A stretch of DNA of 64,000 nucleotides from Cryptomeria japonica (taxonomy: Eukaryota; Streptophyta; Pinopsida; Cupressales; Cupressaceae), in contig NC_081415.1 of the NCBI RefSeq assembly GCF_030272615.1, positions 508,009,873-508,073,872 on the forward strand, given 5' to 3'. The notes under the pieces were generated by a model, which saw only the letters and a list, made by a program, of their open reading frames with translations, did no database searches and was not told the origin of the DNA. How positions within the stretch are numbered: the stretch's first letter is position 1; each line of letters starts with the position of its first letter. This document shows positions 24,048 to 35,369 of the stretch, in pieces. The position numbers and the translations under genes are program-made.

Positions 24048-24837
24048 AGCAGCAAAAAAAAAGGAACACGAGCACAAAAGCACAAGAGATACCCCCCCAA
24101 AAAAAAAACATGATTTGACACTTTATACTTAGTACGTGTACAATGGGCCACTTGCAAAACAAGGCAAGGTGGACTTCTAATTTCAATTTTACAACTTCTC
24201 AAAATGAAATATAAGAGACTTCAACAAATACTGCTAGTGATCTAAATTGAGATCCAAGCAAAATACAAGTACCAAATAGGCCAAAAAATGACCAAATACT
24301 AAAAATACAATTTATACTCAAAACCACTGCAAACAAATAGCAAATTATGAAAGTAGACAAAAAATTATGCACTTTCAAAAAAAACGGTACCTGAAAAGAA
24401 GTCCATATGAGCCCAAACGAAGCCTCCAAAGTTGTAAAAATCGGGATTTCACGATTTCAAAAAAACATGTATCTGAAAATCAAAAAACTCCTAGACCACT
24501 ATATAGATCACGACATTCTACCCCAAAACAAAAAAAAATTCCTCGAAAAAAGGAGTCTGGATGAGTGAGATATCACTATTTGAAAATTGCTTGCAAAATT
24601 ATAATTTTTGGAAAATTTTCGTCGCAGCTTCAAACTTCAAATGCCTCTAGATTTGGCCTCCAAAGTCCGATTTGGATGAAACAAAAGGAAAAACTAACTT
24701 TCTTGGACCTCCTCAATCCAATGGTAACCTCATATCTGATCCATCAAGCTTCAATAATAACCTGCAATAGAAAGCTTCAAAATACACAACCTCAAATAGC
24801 ATCAAATTTCTCTCAATTGGCAAACCAATGACACTCT

Positions 24838-24853
24838 AATGGCTCTGATACCA
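24838..24853 (-). other. Second primer-binding-site copy in copia-3 leader
   Basis: Minus strand TGGTATCAGAGCCATT preceded by TCTCAACA. It duplicates the LTR end/primer-site junction at 24997 (TCTCACA, TGGTATTAGAGCC) and flanks the tRNA-like insert, so it behaves like a target duplication of about 20 bases. Confidence 0.65.
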
Positions 24854-24864
24854 TGTTGAGACAT

Positions 24865-24935
24865 GGACCAGCTAGGACTCGAACCTAGGACCTTCCATAT
24901 GCTGTTGGAGTGCTCTACCACTGAGCTACTAGCCC
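24865..24935 (-). tRNA. tRNA-like cloverleaf inserted in copia-3 leader
   Basis: The minus-strand 71 nt folds as a tRNA. Acceptor GGGCTAG pairs over all seven positions with CTGGTCC (two G-T wobbles). The D-arm is GCTC-AGTGGTA-GAGC, with a good A box (TAGCTCAGTGGTA). The T-arm is CTAGG-TTCGAGT-CCTAG, with a perfect 5-bp stem and B box GGTTCGAGTCC. The anticodon arm CTCCA/TGGAA has one mismatch and an eight-base loop ACAGCATA lacking the usual T before the anticodon, so decoding function is doubtful. It is probably a tRNA-derived retrotransposed sequence or an exapted leader structure, not a working tRNA. Confidence 0.6.
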
Positions 24936-24980
24936 CCCCTTAAGCCGCACCTCTCGTGTGCTTGGGGCTCCTAGCCTGGA

Positions 24981-24996
24981 CCTGGCTCTAATACCA
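24981..24996 (-). other. copia-3 primer-binding site
   Basis: The minus strand reads TGGTATTAGAGCCAGG from about 24998 downward, directly at the LTR end; one base differs from the usual TGGTATCAGAGC. Confidence 0.75.
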
Positions 24997-25486
24997 TGTG
25001 AGATTTTGCCAAGATCTAGAGGCAATGAAAAACACAAATAAGAGAGACAAAATATTGATAAGAATAAATTGTATTCTATCAAGATGAAAAATACTAATCA
25101 ACTGGATCGTCAATCGTTACACACAATGAATTCAACCTTCATATATAGGCAAGGCTATATGGATATGTGAGCATAGAAACATGACATGTGGCTCAATAAA
25201 AAACAAGGGTAGGTAGGAAATAGGTGTGGTAGGTAGGAGAAACAATAAAATATTTCACATGAGGTGGATCACCCACCGAAGGTGGAATTATCACTCCACA
25301 ATAAGTGAATATGATAGAGTAATAACAGGATCACACCATAAAAGGTGGAAATTCTCCTACACACACTATCCCAATGTGGCACAAACACCCAAGTGTCTCA
25401 TACCCAAACTACTATGAAATGCATTTTCTAAGTAAACTTAAGTAAGGTGTAATAATATCCAAGATGAATAAATATTTACACCAACA
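24997..25486 (-). repeat. copia-3 5' LTR
   Basis: Plus-strand ends are TGTGAGATTTTG and TTTACACCAACA. It is close in sequence to the 3' LTR at 21052-21544. Confidence 0.85.
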
Positions 25487-26402
25487 AAGCTAAAACATAA
25501 CCTCAAAATATAGACCATTCACCTCTCATGATAGTAAAATACTCTCTTTGGATGGAAGCCTCACCAAAATAAAATAGATTTAACTTTTTTATATTGTTAA
25601 TTTAAATTGAAAGATCCTTGTGATGTGCACATTGAAAATTCTATCTAATATTTGATGTAGATAAGAAGTAGACACAAAATTAAACCATGTGTGAAATCAT
25701 ATTGACGGTATTGACAAAAATCCTAGCATCTGAATATAGATAAAATTAAACCATGATAAAGTAGACACAAAATATGAAGTATGAACAATGAGCGAAGATA
25801 TAACCTCAGAATGTAAACCATTCATTTGTCATTACATTACAATACTATCTCTTTGGATGGAAATCCAACCAAAATAAGATAGATTTAACGCTTTTTTATC
25901 TTGTTAATCTAAATTGAATGATCCTTGTGATGTGCACATTGAAAATTTTGTTTAACAATTTATTCATCTATTTGTATGCAGTGGTTGAATTTTGTGTAAA
26001 CACTATGTATATGGTGTGAAGTTATAGAATGTATTTGCAACAATGTTACAACAAAAAACTGCTTTTATTTGACTCAAATGCACCACTTCTCGACTCCTTG
26101 CAATTTGCAACTAGTTATGTTTTCTATGCATGTCCCGACGAGCTTCGGTTTGTAATTGTGCCCCAAAAATATCACACAACTAAGCTATTGATAAAACACC
26201 ATTTCCCAAGTTTCGAGGTTTCGCAAGTTGGCAAGAGATTGATCAAGGTTTAGATGCAATTTAAATGTGATTTTTTATGTGATTTGAATGCAAAAAAATG
26301 TCAAAAATTGCACTCAACAATTTTTTTAAAAGAGGGGATTTTTTGGAGGAAATATCATCTGTAAGAAAGATTAGCAAAAAATCGGGTATAATCGGGGTTT
26401 TT
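25487..26402. repeat. Tandem-duplicated unit, copy 2, right part
   Basis: It matches 11568-12070 followed seamlessly by 20264-20680, giving the uninterrupted empty site for copia-2. Confidence 0.8.
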
Positions 26403-26706
26403 TGGAGATTTTTGTTTCTCTGTGATAAACAAGATGGAAACTTATCACCCCACCCAAAGTGGAAAAGTGATAAGTGTGATAACACCACTAAAGGTGGAAG
26501 ATCCACTTAAGATGGATATGTGATAGCATGATAAAACCATTAAAGGTAGAGACACCACATAAAGTGGAATGTGATAACATGATAACACCACCTAAAGTGG
26601 GAATGTTCCTAAAAGCTCTTATGTGGTCCCTAAATAAGCTTAAGTAACGTGTAATTAGGACCTAGGTGAAAAATAACCAAAGTGCAACACCTTAATTATA
26701 CCAACA
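26403..26706 (-). repeat. Truncated LTR related to copia-3
   Basis: It begins GGAGATTTTTG, has repeated AAAGTGGA/AAAGGTGG phrases, and ends AAGTAACGTGTAATTAGGACC...TTATACCAACA, parallel to the copia-3 LTR but only about 300 bp long. No internal region is attached. Confidence 0.55.
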
Positions 26707-28403
26707 AAGATATATGTAATTGGTAGTTTTTATTTAAATTAGAGTTACTTTTGTACAATCATTTGACTAAGGACATAAATTCTTGGGTACTTTTGTAATA
26801 AATAATTGTGTAGAGTGTCATTCCTCGTGTCATGTTTAAGAAATTCTTAAGATGTAATAAATTCTAAAAAGGCTCTAATCTTGTAAAACATCAAAAGGAT
26901 TTATTATTTTAGAATATATTATATGGAAAAGATATAGAACAATTACAAATTGCTTGAGTTCCAAAATGCAAACAAGGGCACTCCAGTGTTTCTTTTCACA
27001 CTAGTCCTCTAGAGTCTAGGTAATTCCGTGACACCACTGCTCTACTTAATGCAGCAGATATCTAAACAGAAATTCACATCTATGTGAACAAATGAACAAT
27101 ACTAAGACAAGCCCAAGAAACACACAAACGCCTTAAGATGCGGACAGATACATTGACAAATAAATCTCCATTTAACTATACCTCATGGCTCTGATGCCTT
27201 CTGATATTCAATTGCCAGTGACACTGAAATTGCTTATTGTCAATACTCTGAGAGAACACTCAGGTTAACTCCTGTTCAATTGAGTGGGTGGTCAGTCTCC
27301 GATGGTTATGTGTCATATTATGTTATTCTCATGAGCCCTGATGAGTCATGACCACATAATGGCATAAAAGAACATCATGGTCACCATATATTAAGAGATC
27401 AATCAACCGGGAAAGGCAGTGCCTGTCAGGAAAGCCCTACTTAAGAAAGTGACGAAGACGTATTTAGCAAATAGTAATATATTCCAAAGGTGAATTTTCT
27501 GTTTGAATATCACTATCTGCTTGTTAATTGGCCTATGATCCACTGGTGAAATTCATTTGGTCTTTATATATTCCTCCAGGATTCGATTCCTAGTATCTGT
27601 TGAACCTCATGCCATGGTCTGATGATAAGTCGGGACTGATTTTCCTGATGATGACCTGTGGTCATACCCTACGGGTTTGCTCTACCCTGCCTACAAATCT
27701 TGTTGATTAAATGAACCATCATTGGAGAAGGCCGGATGCAAGTTATTTGTGAATGTTGATGGAAATGACACAACATATCTTTGTAGCATTTCCCTACTTA
27801 CCAAACTAAAAAAAACTGTCATTCTAACTTATAAATTCTGAATTCTTCCATTTATGGTTATAAAGTGGTGATTTTCAGAACTGCCTCCAAAAATTAATTG
27901 CTGATTTAATTTTCTTGTGGGAATGCGTTAGAATTTTATTTAAACTTGATTGCTCGACAAAAGTTCTCATATAATATTTTCATAAATGAGGGCTACAGCC
28001 AGGCCTTGCGATTGGCACATGAGCTGTACTAATGTAATTAGTAAGTTATAAACTCCATGGAAAACAGTTGGCCTCATTGTTTAGCAGCTTACTCTTCTAA
28101 AAACTGTATTCCAATTACAGGAGAACAAACCACAAAGGAAGCAAATCAAAAGTAAATTTATTGATGGATATGGGTATTTTCAATATGAAAATCGCATGAC
28201 CGTGTGCATCAAACTCAATCCAATGCTGCCACTGAGATGAACTAAATTGGTAAATCAATGGGCTTTCACAGCGAAACCCTGGGTCTAAATCCGCAGAAGG
28301 CATGTACACAAGTAAAATTTGAGTAATATAACACATTCAATTTCGAGTGGTGTGTAAAATTTTCATTACTAGTATAAAATATTTAATAACAATGTTATAT
28401 AAT
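26707..28403. other. No recognised gene
   Basis: Mostly unassignable sequence. A minus-strand open frame (28115-28336; contains DLDPGFRCESPLIYQFSSSQ and WIEFDAHGHAIF) looks more protein-like than its surroundings and ends in a normal stop, but I do not recognise a family. It could be the last exon of an unrelated gene fragment. Confidence 0.3.
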
Positions 28404-28886
28404 TTACCTGTTAATGGGCTTAAAAGGGCTTATCTTTTGAAGGAATAAATCAAAAATTTATCCTGGAAGCCACCAAATCAAGATTGGATTAATGTGAATT
28501 TTGATGGTGTCACGAAAGGGAATTTGGGCCCATCAGATGTTGGATGTGTGGCGAGGAATTATCAAAGTCAAATTATTGTTAGGTGCAGCCAGCAATTAGG
28601 ATGGGGTACTAATAATGAAGCAGAGATAAATGTTGTGTTCCTGGTAGTTCAAATGGCGAGAAAGTTGGCTGTGGTGAATCTTCACCTTGAGGGAGACTCA
28701 CAAATTATAGTGCACGCTATATTAAAAGGAAGAATTGATAATTGGAAAATTGATAAAGCTATTCAAAGTATCAAACGGCTACTTTCTACCTTCCAGAGAT
28801 TCAAATTGTCACATGTGCTAAGGAAAGGAAATTGGGAAGGTGACTTGCAAGCCAACATGGCTATCGACCTACAAATAGGTGAAATA
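28404..28886 (+). pseudogene. LINE-1, 5' part: RNase H domain
   Basis: VNFDGVTKGNLGPSDVGCVA and WGTNNEAEINVV, LEGDSQIIVHAI and LSHVLRKGN match the plant LINE-type RNase H (RVT_3) core. The opening NFDG provides the first catalytic Asp, NNEAE the Glu and EGDSQ the second Asp. The same block occurs in LINE-2 (about 58640-58250, minus) and LINE-3 (49430-49800). The frame is open until copia-4 inserts at 28887. LINE homology begins at TTAATGGGC (28412), preceded by TGTTATAT, which recurs after the LINE-1 tail near 53270; this and the rest of LINE-1 lie across the inferred inversion. Confidence 0.8.
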
Positions 28887-30824
28887 TGTTGGAGTAAATA
28901 ATTCATACATTAATTATTCACTTAATTGCATTAATTCACTAAATAATGTATGCCTTAATTAGTAATTAATTAATGGTATTTATTATTTAGTTAATTAATT
29001 AATTAATAATCTCCATGCATAATGCAAACTAGGAAAAGCAAACTATGTTTAGATTTTGAGAGTTTCGTGCATTTAATTAGTCTATTATGATATTTGTGCA
29101 TACATGACTAATTCATGTAATCCGTTTTAACTCTTTGTCTATCTTGTAAACTCCACCATTTAGGGTTTCTATCTTTAGAGATAGATTTCCTTATAAGGAT
29201 GTCATATCCTTCATTGTAACTCAAACAATTTCAAAACAATTCAATCAATTTCATTGTTATTGTCTTCAATTATTTTGTTGTTCAATTCTCTCTTTATGTG
29301 TGACAAACATTCTTGCAAAAGATATTTGTACTTGTGGGATTCGCATTTCACGAATTCTAATATGGTATCAGAGTTCTAGATCTGAAGATTCATGTTCATT
29401 TTTTTCGGATATTATTTGCATACACAACAAATTGTTCATCTGGGGTTAATTTGGAGCACACCATTTTCCATAAGGCTCGAGAAAGCCAGGATCGCCTTTT
29501 GTTTCACTGAAATCGGATACACGGAGTCCATTTTGCAAGGGTTCGAAGTTCAAGGGTTTTCTCTGTTCCAGAGGGTACCTGGAAATTTGGAGTGTTTTGG
29601 GCCCAAACAAACATCGCCATTAGTTTCAAAAGGCCTTTTAGATGAATTTTGATATATAATTTTTCCTATTTTTGGTGCAGGGACCTCTGAGGCAAAAAAA
29701 ATTGGGGTTTCTCGGTCGTATAGGTTGTATCGTACGGAAGTTATTTAATTTTCATCAAAAAAAAAAAATTAAGGCAATTTAACGACATGTCGAGGCCGAT
29801 CTGCTACAACAACCACCAGTGGTCACCACAGCAGTCACCGTGACCGACGATTACCTTAACGACCACAACGCTAGCCGTTGGCGGCTTCCACTAATTGCCA
29901 CCGGAGCTCCACCCTCCTACCGCTTCAACACAACTCCGCTCTGCTCCATCAGGGAGCCACCGCCCTGCCACCAAGGAGGCCATTTTTTTTTCCAAGTCCT
30001 TTTTTGATAGGACGATGGTTTTTTCGCTCTAACTTGAGCATACATAGGCGAAATTTGGCAAACCATATAAGTTAGATTTCTTTATAAGGATGTCATATCC
30101 TCCATTGTAATTTAAGCAATTTCAAAGCAATTCAATCAATTTCATTGTTATTATCTTCAATTATTTTGATGTTCAATTCTCTCTTTATGTGTGATAGGTA
30201 TTCTTGTAGAAGATAATTGGGCTTGTGGGATTCACATTTCACGAATTCTAACATGGTATCAAAGCTCTAGATTTGAAAATTCTTGTTCACTTTTTTCGGA
30301 GATTATTTGCATACACAAAAAATTGCTTATCTTGGGTTAATTTGGAGCACACCATTAGTTCTAGAAGGCTCGAGAAAGTCAGGATCGCCTTTTATTTCGC
30401 TGAAATTGGATACACGGAGTCCATTTTACAAGGGTTCAAAGTTTGAGGGTTTTCTCTATTCCAAAGGGTACCTGAAAATTTGGAGCGTTTTGGGCCCAAA
30501 TGGACCTCGCCATTGATTTCAAAAGGCCTTTCAGATAAAGTTTGATATATAATTTTGCCTATTTTAGGTGCAGGGACCTATGAGGCAAAAAATTTTGGGG
30601 TTTCTCGGTCATACATGTTGTACCGTACGGAAATGATTTAATTTTCGTCAAAAAAAAATAAAAATCGGCAGTTTAACAGCATGCCAGGGCCAAGATGCTA
30701 CGACAACTGCTAGTGGTCACCGCAGTGGTCACTATGACCGGCAGTTACTGCAGCGATCATTGTGACCAACTGTTACCGCAACAACTACAATGCTAGCCAC
30801 TGGCAGTTTTTGCTAACCGTCGCC
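28887..30824 (+). mobile_element. copia-4, 5' part (5' LTR, leader, partial LTR, leader again)
   Basis: The 5' LTR at 28887-29362 starts TGTTGGAGTAAATAATTC and ends at the primer-binding site TGGTATCAGAG (29363). The leader 29363-30070 is followed by a partial LTR 30071-30253 and a second leader copy from TGGTATCAAAG (30254). The second leader breaks off at about 30824, inside the phrase whose continuation is found inverted at 56295. The leaders contain a valley of Thr/Ala/Pro-type open frames that I do not regard as coding. No gag or pol remains on this side. Confidence 0.8.
30071..30253 (+). repeat. Partial internal LTR copy in copia-4
   Basis: It matches the 3' 180 bp of the 28887 LTR (TTTATAAGGATGTCATATCC to ACGAATTCTAACA) and is followed by another primer-binding site. 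This makes a tandem LTR-leader duplication. Confidence 0.8.
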
Positions 30825-31862
30825 GCTTGTGGTGCAGGAGCACCTAGCACAAGATGGCCACTACGAGGCCAAATTGATGAAAAGTTGAAGTTTTTGAGTT
30901 TTTGTGGTGAATAAGGTCCTAGAAGACCATATTTGATGTAATAGGGGTCATTATGGCCATTAGGTTGTGTGTTGAGTCTTTGAGGAGTCATGTTGACAAA
31001 TATTGTCAAAATTGTCATTATGTGGAAAATATGTATCAATGGGTCCAATATGGTGATAAAGGATGTTTAAAGGTCTTATAGACCTATTTGAACCTATTTC
31101 TATCATTTTTTAGTCATATTGGTCTTAGGTTGAGTTTATGACCTATTTTAGGCAAAATTGTCAATATTGTAAAAAATTGTCAAAGCAACTTTTTGCATTG
31201 TGTGAGTAATTAGGTGTTAGTTGGTAATGCAAGTTCAAATGTTGGTTATAACCATTGGAGAGGGCTCAAAGAACATTTAAATAATCTTTTCCTCAATCAA
31301 TGTGAAGTGTAATATGCTTTTGAAAAGAAAATCAATAAAAATCTTGAAGTTCCCTGCACATTTCTTGTAATTCTCAGACGTAACAATCTGTACTTTGGTG
31401 TTTTTCTCTATGATATCTCATTCATTTGCTTTTAAAACTCATTGGGAATGAAGAGGAATTTAAACTACTTTAATTTGATCTTTGTTTCATTCATTTTTAT
31501 TACGTTTTGACCAAGATATCAAAGTTTTGGTGTAAACTATCAAAACCCTCCCTAGGGTTGATAGTGAGCATGTAATAATGTAAATCTCCATTTATAGTCA
31601 TTGGAACCCCACAAAATGGGTGGGAACTTTTATAATATCATACTCTTCCATATTTTTATTTTTGCAGGGTCTCATGAGCATTTTGGCATGTGCTAATGTA
31701 TTGGAAAGCATTGCTTTTTGTGTCTCAGTTTGAGAACACAGTGGTTTCATGAAGTTTTGGGTGGTGAAGGTGCATCATTGGTCTGTGGGAGATCTTTTGA
31801 AGGGAGAGAGAGATGTAATTTTGATACTATTAATAAAAGTACCATTAATCGATCAAAAAAAA
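30825..31862 (+). mobile_element. LINE-2, 3' part ending in poly(A)
   Basis: It ends AATAAAAGTACCATTAATCGATC followed by an A-run of about 11. The tail is shared with LINE-1 (CCATTAATCAATT plus A-run, minus strand near 53281) and with the SINE (CCATTACCGATC plus A-run). A short coding-like stretch near 31665 follows a TTTTTATTTTTGCAG acceptor-like sequence. It abuts the AT-rich LTR part of gypsy-B, so the insertion lies in that LTR. The matching 5' part is inferred to be 56296-58720 on the other strand. Confidence 0.65.
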
Positions 31863-34003
31863 AAATATTTAAATTGATTTATATTTTAAGTTTGTTTAAA
31901 TAATTCAAATTTATATTGTAAGTTATTTTCAATAATCAAATTTTATTTATATTATTAAAACTGATATTTCTATGTTGCTTTGTAAACAAATTTTGATAAA
32001 TTAAAAAAAAAAAAAAGAATTTATTTACATTATTAAAATTATATTTTAAGTTGTTTTATAAATTTAAATCTAAACATTAAGAGATCCATTACCTTGAATA
32101 AATTTATCTTAGGATGTTGATATCATAGTTAAATTCCCTTATAAAATAAATTAGCTTGATTTAAGAATACAAAAAGAAAGGAAAATGATAATTGCATCAA
32201 TGATGCACTTTGGAAAGATTTGCACAAGTTAAAACAAATGAACTTATTCCAAAGTATTGGTTCTTTTTCGTCATGTATCACTAGTTAGTCTCAAATAAAT
32301 TCTAATAGTAAATAGATTTCCTTCGAGACATTCAATACTTTTTAAACACTTAAGTTCTTTATTATTATTATTCATCAAAAATACCATTTAGTATCCTTCA
32401 TTTAGTACAAGTATTAAGGATTAAGAGAATTAACCTTCCAAGTAAATGTATTTAGATTCATAGTTTTCTTTAAAATAATTTATGTTTTCCAAATGATGTG
32501 AATTAATGTTTAGATGAAATTTCCTTCAATTCAAGAAGTTGAATATTTGTTTGTTTATTATGCAAAGTTACCTTTCAAGAAGTTAGATTTAAAAGTCTTT
32601 CCTTTTCAAGAAATAATATTTTCTAAGTAGTTGATTTGTTTATTTTCATTCTTAACAAATGTTCCTTTCAATTACGTAAAAAATTATATCTTAGTTTTGA
32701 TTTCAAGCAATAATTCCTTGCGTGTAATGGTTTCATTTTCAAATTTGTTTTAGTATAATGTTTTACTTAAGCTTTCATGAATTTATAGTAGAATTCATAA
32801 TTAGACAACTAAATAAGAGGAGATGAAACCAAAATACTAGTAGTGTTCGATATCTATGGTGTCTCCGAGTCACGCTTACAGGTAATGTCATTATGTTGAA
32901 CTACTGTACTTAACGTCTAATAAAGTTACAACAACGATGTATGTGACATTGTCCCTATAAATCACTAGGGAGAAATAAGGGTCATTTGGAAGTTAAAATC
33001 CAAGGGGTGGTTAATACCCCTTGGATCGATAATGTAAAAAGATAAATTTAAAATGAACTAACATTCCTCGGTTAAACCTTAGAAAACTCCATCAGGGTTT
33101 GGGTGTGTGTGACGATTTTGGAAATTATCTATCTTGATGAAAACTCCACGGATGATAATGGGTCAAGGGTAACATAAATCATAGGAAATAGGACTTAGTT
33201 GTTTTAGGCCATAAGAAAAGGGTCACCTTGAGCCCTTTTGCTATAGAACTACCATCATGGATAGCAATTGTAGAGAAACAGTCTGGGACATTGACCCTAG
33301 AAAGGGTTGTGTACCCACCAAACAATTTATATCAAACATAGATAGAAACCAAAACTACATACTTCACACCTTGATCCCGTGTTGAAATGGGTATGTACGC
33401 AGTCTAGGGATGGAGTTGTCCATAGTACTCAAGTGTTTGAGGATGGGGATTAGGATTTGGTTAAGGATGAGTTGTTATATTTTGGAAGCAGTATAGTCAT
33501 TTAATCAAAAGGGGTCTAGATAATACAAATGAAAGATTTAGTTAACTCAATGCATACTTGGAAGGAATCCCATATGGATTTGCTTGTCTTCTGAAGGCTT
33601 TAGGTTGAATTCAGAGGTATGATTCAAGCTTATTTAGTTATATCATATACTCTTAAGGATGGCGACCTCGGTGCACTCCTAGTAGGGGAGTGTAGTCTTT
33701 AGAGAGTAACTCAAGACTCATATAGTCTCGATGAGTCTAAGTATATGGCCAGAGCATTCCCTTTTATTACAAATAGATGCCTACCTCGCTTGGGTAGATG
33801 CATATCCCAAATTGGATAGATGAACTCTTGTTCTGTATGGACAGATGCCTAACACGTATGGCTAGATGCCCATCTCGATTGGATGGATTCCTATCTCGTT
33901 TGGATAGAAGTACCTAAGTATACTATTGAACCAAAGCTAAGTAAATATATAAATAAATAAATAAATAGTGAGATCTTTGGGTTAAGATAAGTGGGACATT
34001 ACA
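31863..34003 (+). repeat. gypsy-B 5' LTR, 3' part
   Basis: From AAACATTAAGAGATCC (about 32068) it matches 40225-42082 base for base apart from scattered changes, and it ends GGACATTACA. The first 200 bp are AT-rich units like those at 39960-40090. The first 1.3-1.4 kb of the LTR are absent here but present inverted at 58721-61259. Confidence 0.85.
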
Positions 34004-34005
34004 TG

Positions 34006-34023
34006 TGGTATTAGAGCGAAGGT
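34006..34023 (+). other. gypsy-B primer-binding site
   Basis: TGGTATTAGAGCGAAGGT, two bases after the LTR end; tRNA-Met type with one change. Confidence 0.7.
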
Positions 34024-34159
34024 TCAAGTCTAGGCCTTGAGCTCACTTTAACTTATACAATCTAATATAGTATTTGAAGGTAGTTGAAAGTAGTAGGAAT
34101 AAATTGTTATATCTTAAACCAAGAACAAACTAATAAATTTAAATTTCAAGAAAACCTAG

Positions 34160-35290
34160 ATGGCAAGGGGAAGGGGAAGAGGAAGGCATACCACCACTAC
34201 TAGGAGGCAAAGGGAAACTAGCAATGATGAAAATCAACAAGACTAAGGGAATAATGAAACAAGGGTTGAAGCTATAATCAACTTGTTAATCGAGCAAAGA
34301 GATAAGATCAACTCCTTGGAATAACCAATGCAGGACCTTAGGGAAAGGCATAACGACATAAAAAATAGAAACAAGATTGAAAATGGGAACCTTGACAACA
34401 ATCAAGTAAATGAGATGGATAATAAGAGGGAAAATAATATGTTGGGTCTATCTAAGGATTTGAAGAAGATTACCTCACCTAATTTTGATGGAAAGAAAAT
34501 TTGTGAAGGAGCTAAAGATTGGTTGAATGAAATGGAAAAATACTTTGAACTACTTAGGACTTTAGTGAAACAACTATGACATTATGGGGTTCCTATCAAC
34601 TCGAGGGGAAGCAACTAATTTGTGGACTAAAACTAAGGAACAAAATGGGTACAACAAGGAGACAATCACATGGGATCAATTTGTTCACCATTTTCATAAA
34701 AGGTGGTTACCACAATTGTTCTTTGATGAGAAGGTGGCAAAATTATATTATATTCAACAAGGAACCTTGATAGTTCAACAATATTGGGATAAGCTCACCA
34801 AATTGCTAAAGTACATACCCATGTATCAAAAAGATGAGAAGGGTCAAAGTAGGAAGTTCATTTTGAGGCTAAATACTAACATATGGGCAAAAGTTGACAT
34901 GCATGGGCTTGAAAGCATGAATGAGGTACTTGAGAAATATTTAAAATGGGAATGGAAGATTCAAGCCCTAGAAGCAACAAGGCAAAATTTTAACAGGGAT
35001 CATTCATTCAAAAGAAAGCAGGAATTCAAGGGAAATACAAACTTCAACAAGAATCAAAGTTATAATTCATCTGCAAGAAGACCACCTCCTCATCAAAATT
35101 AGAGGGATGGCAACAATAATAACAAGGGAAATTATAATAGAAATGGCCAATGAAATAGGATATAACTTATCCACTGAGGTTCAATGAAACAAGGAATGAT
35201 CCTCCTAGGAATCAAGTAAGGCGGGGACCACCGAGTGGGTGTTTTATGTGTGGATGAAACCATTTTGCTAGAGAATGTCCAAGGATGCAA
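34160..35290 (+). pseudogene. gypsy-B gag
   Basis: It starts MARGRGRGR at 34160, a common chromovirus Gag opening. The retrotransposon gag core follows after a frame change (WDQFVHHFHKRWLPQLFFDE, VQQYWDKLTKLLKY, RKFILRLN). A CCHC knuckle CFMCG-NHFARECPR is at about 35240. Several in-frame stops and one frameshift near 34580 separate three open pieces. Confidence 0.8.
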
Positions 35291-35369
35291 GGTCAAATCA
35301 AAGCCAACAAACCACAATAAAGACCCCAACAAAGGATTCATGTGACAGTTAGGAATTGAAGGACAAAAT

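Larger units (their letters stand above)
21052..25486 (-). mobile_element. copia-3: gag-protease copia element without integrase or RT
   Basis: LTRs 21052-21544 and 24997-25486 are in direct orientation with a minus-strand gene between them. Target duplication GAGCT (21047-21051) / AAGCT (25487-25491); the uninterrupted paralogue at about 11568 reads across the site. The order on the minus strand is LTR, primer-binding site, tRNA-like insert, second primer-site copy, gag-protease with acidic extension, non-coding tail with G-tracts, polypurine tract, LTR. At 4.4 kb it lacks integrase, reverse transcriptase and RNase H. Confidence 0.85.

Noticed and set aside
24865-24935. Functional nuclear tRNA gene
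   Set aside because: The anticodon loop has eight bases and lacks the usual T before the anticodon, and it lies inside a retrotransposon leader between duplicated flanks.
29819-30075. Open frames in the copia-4 leader (Thr/Pro/Ala-rich)
   Set aside because: The same sequence in the second leader and the inverted copy has different stops; it is leader RNA sequence, not a gene.
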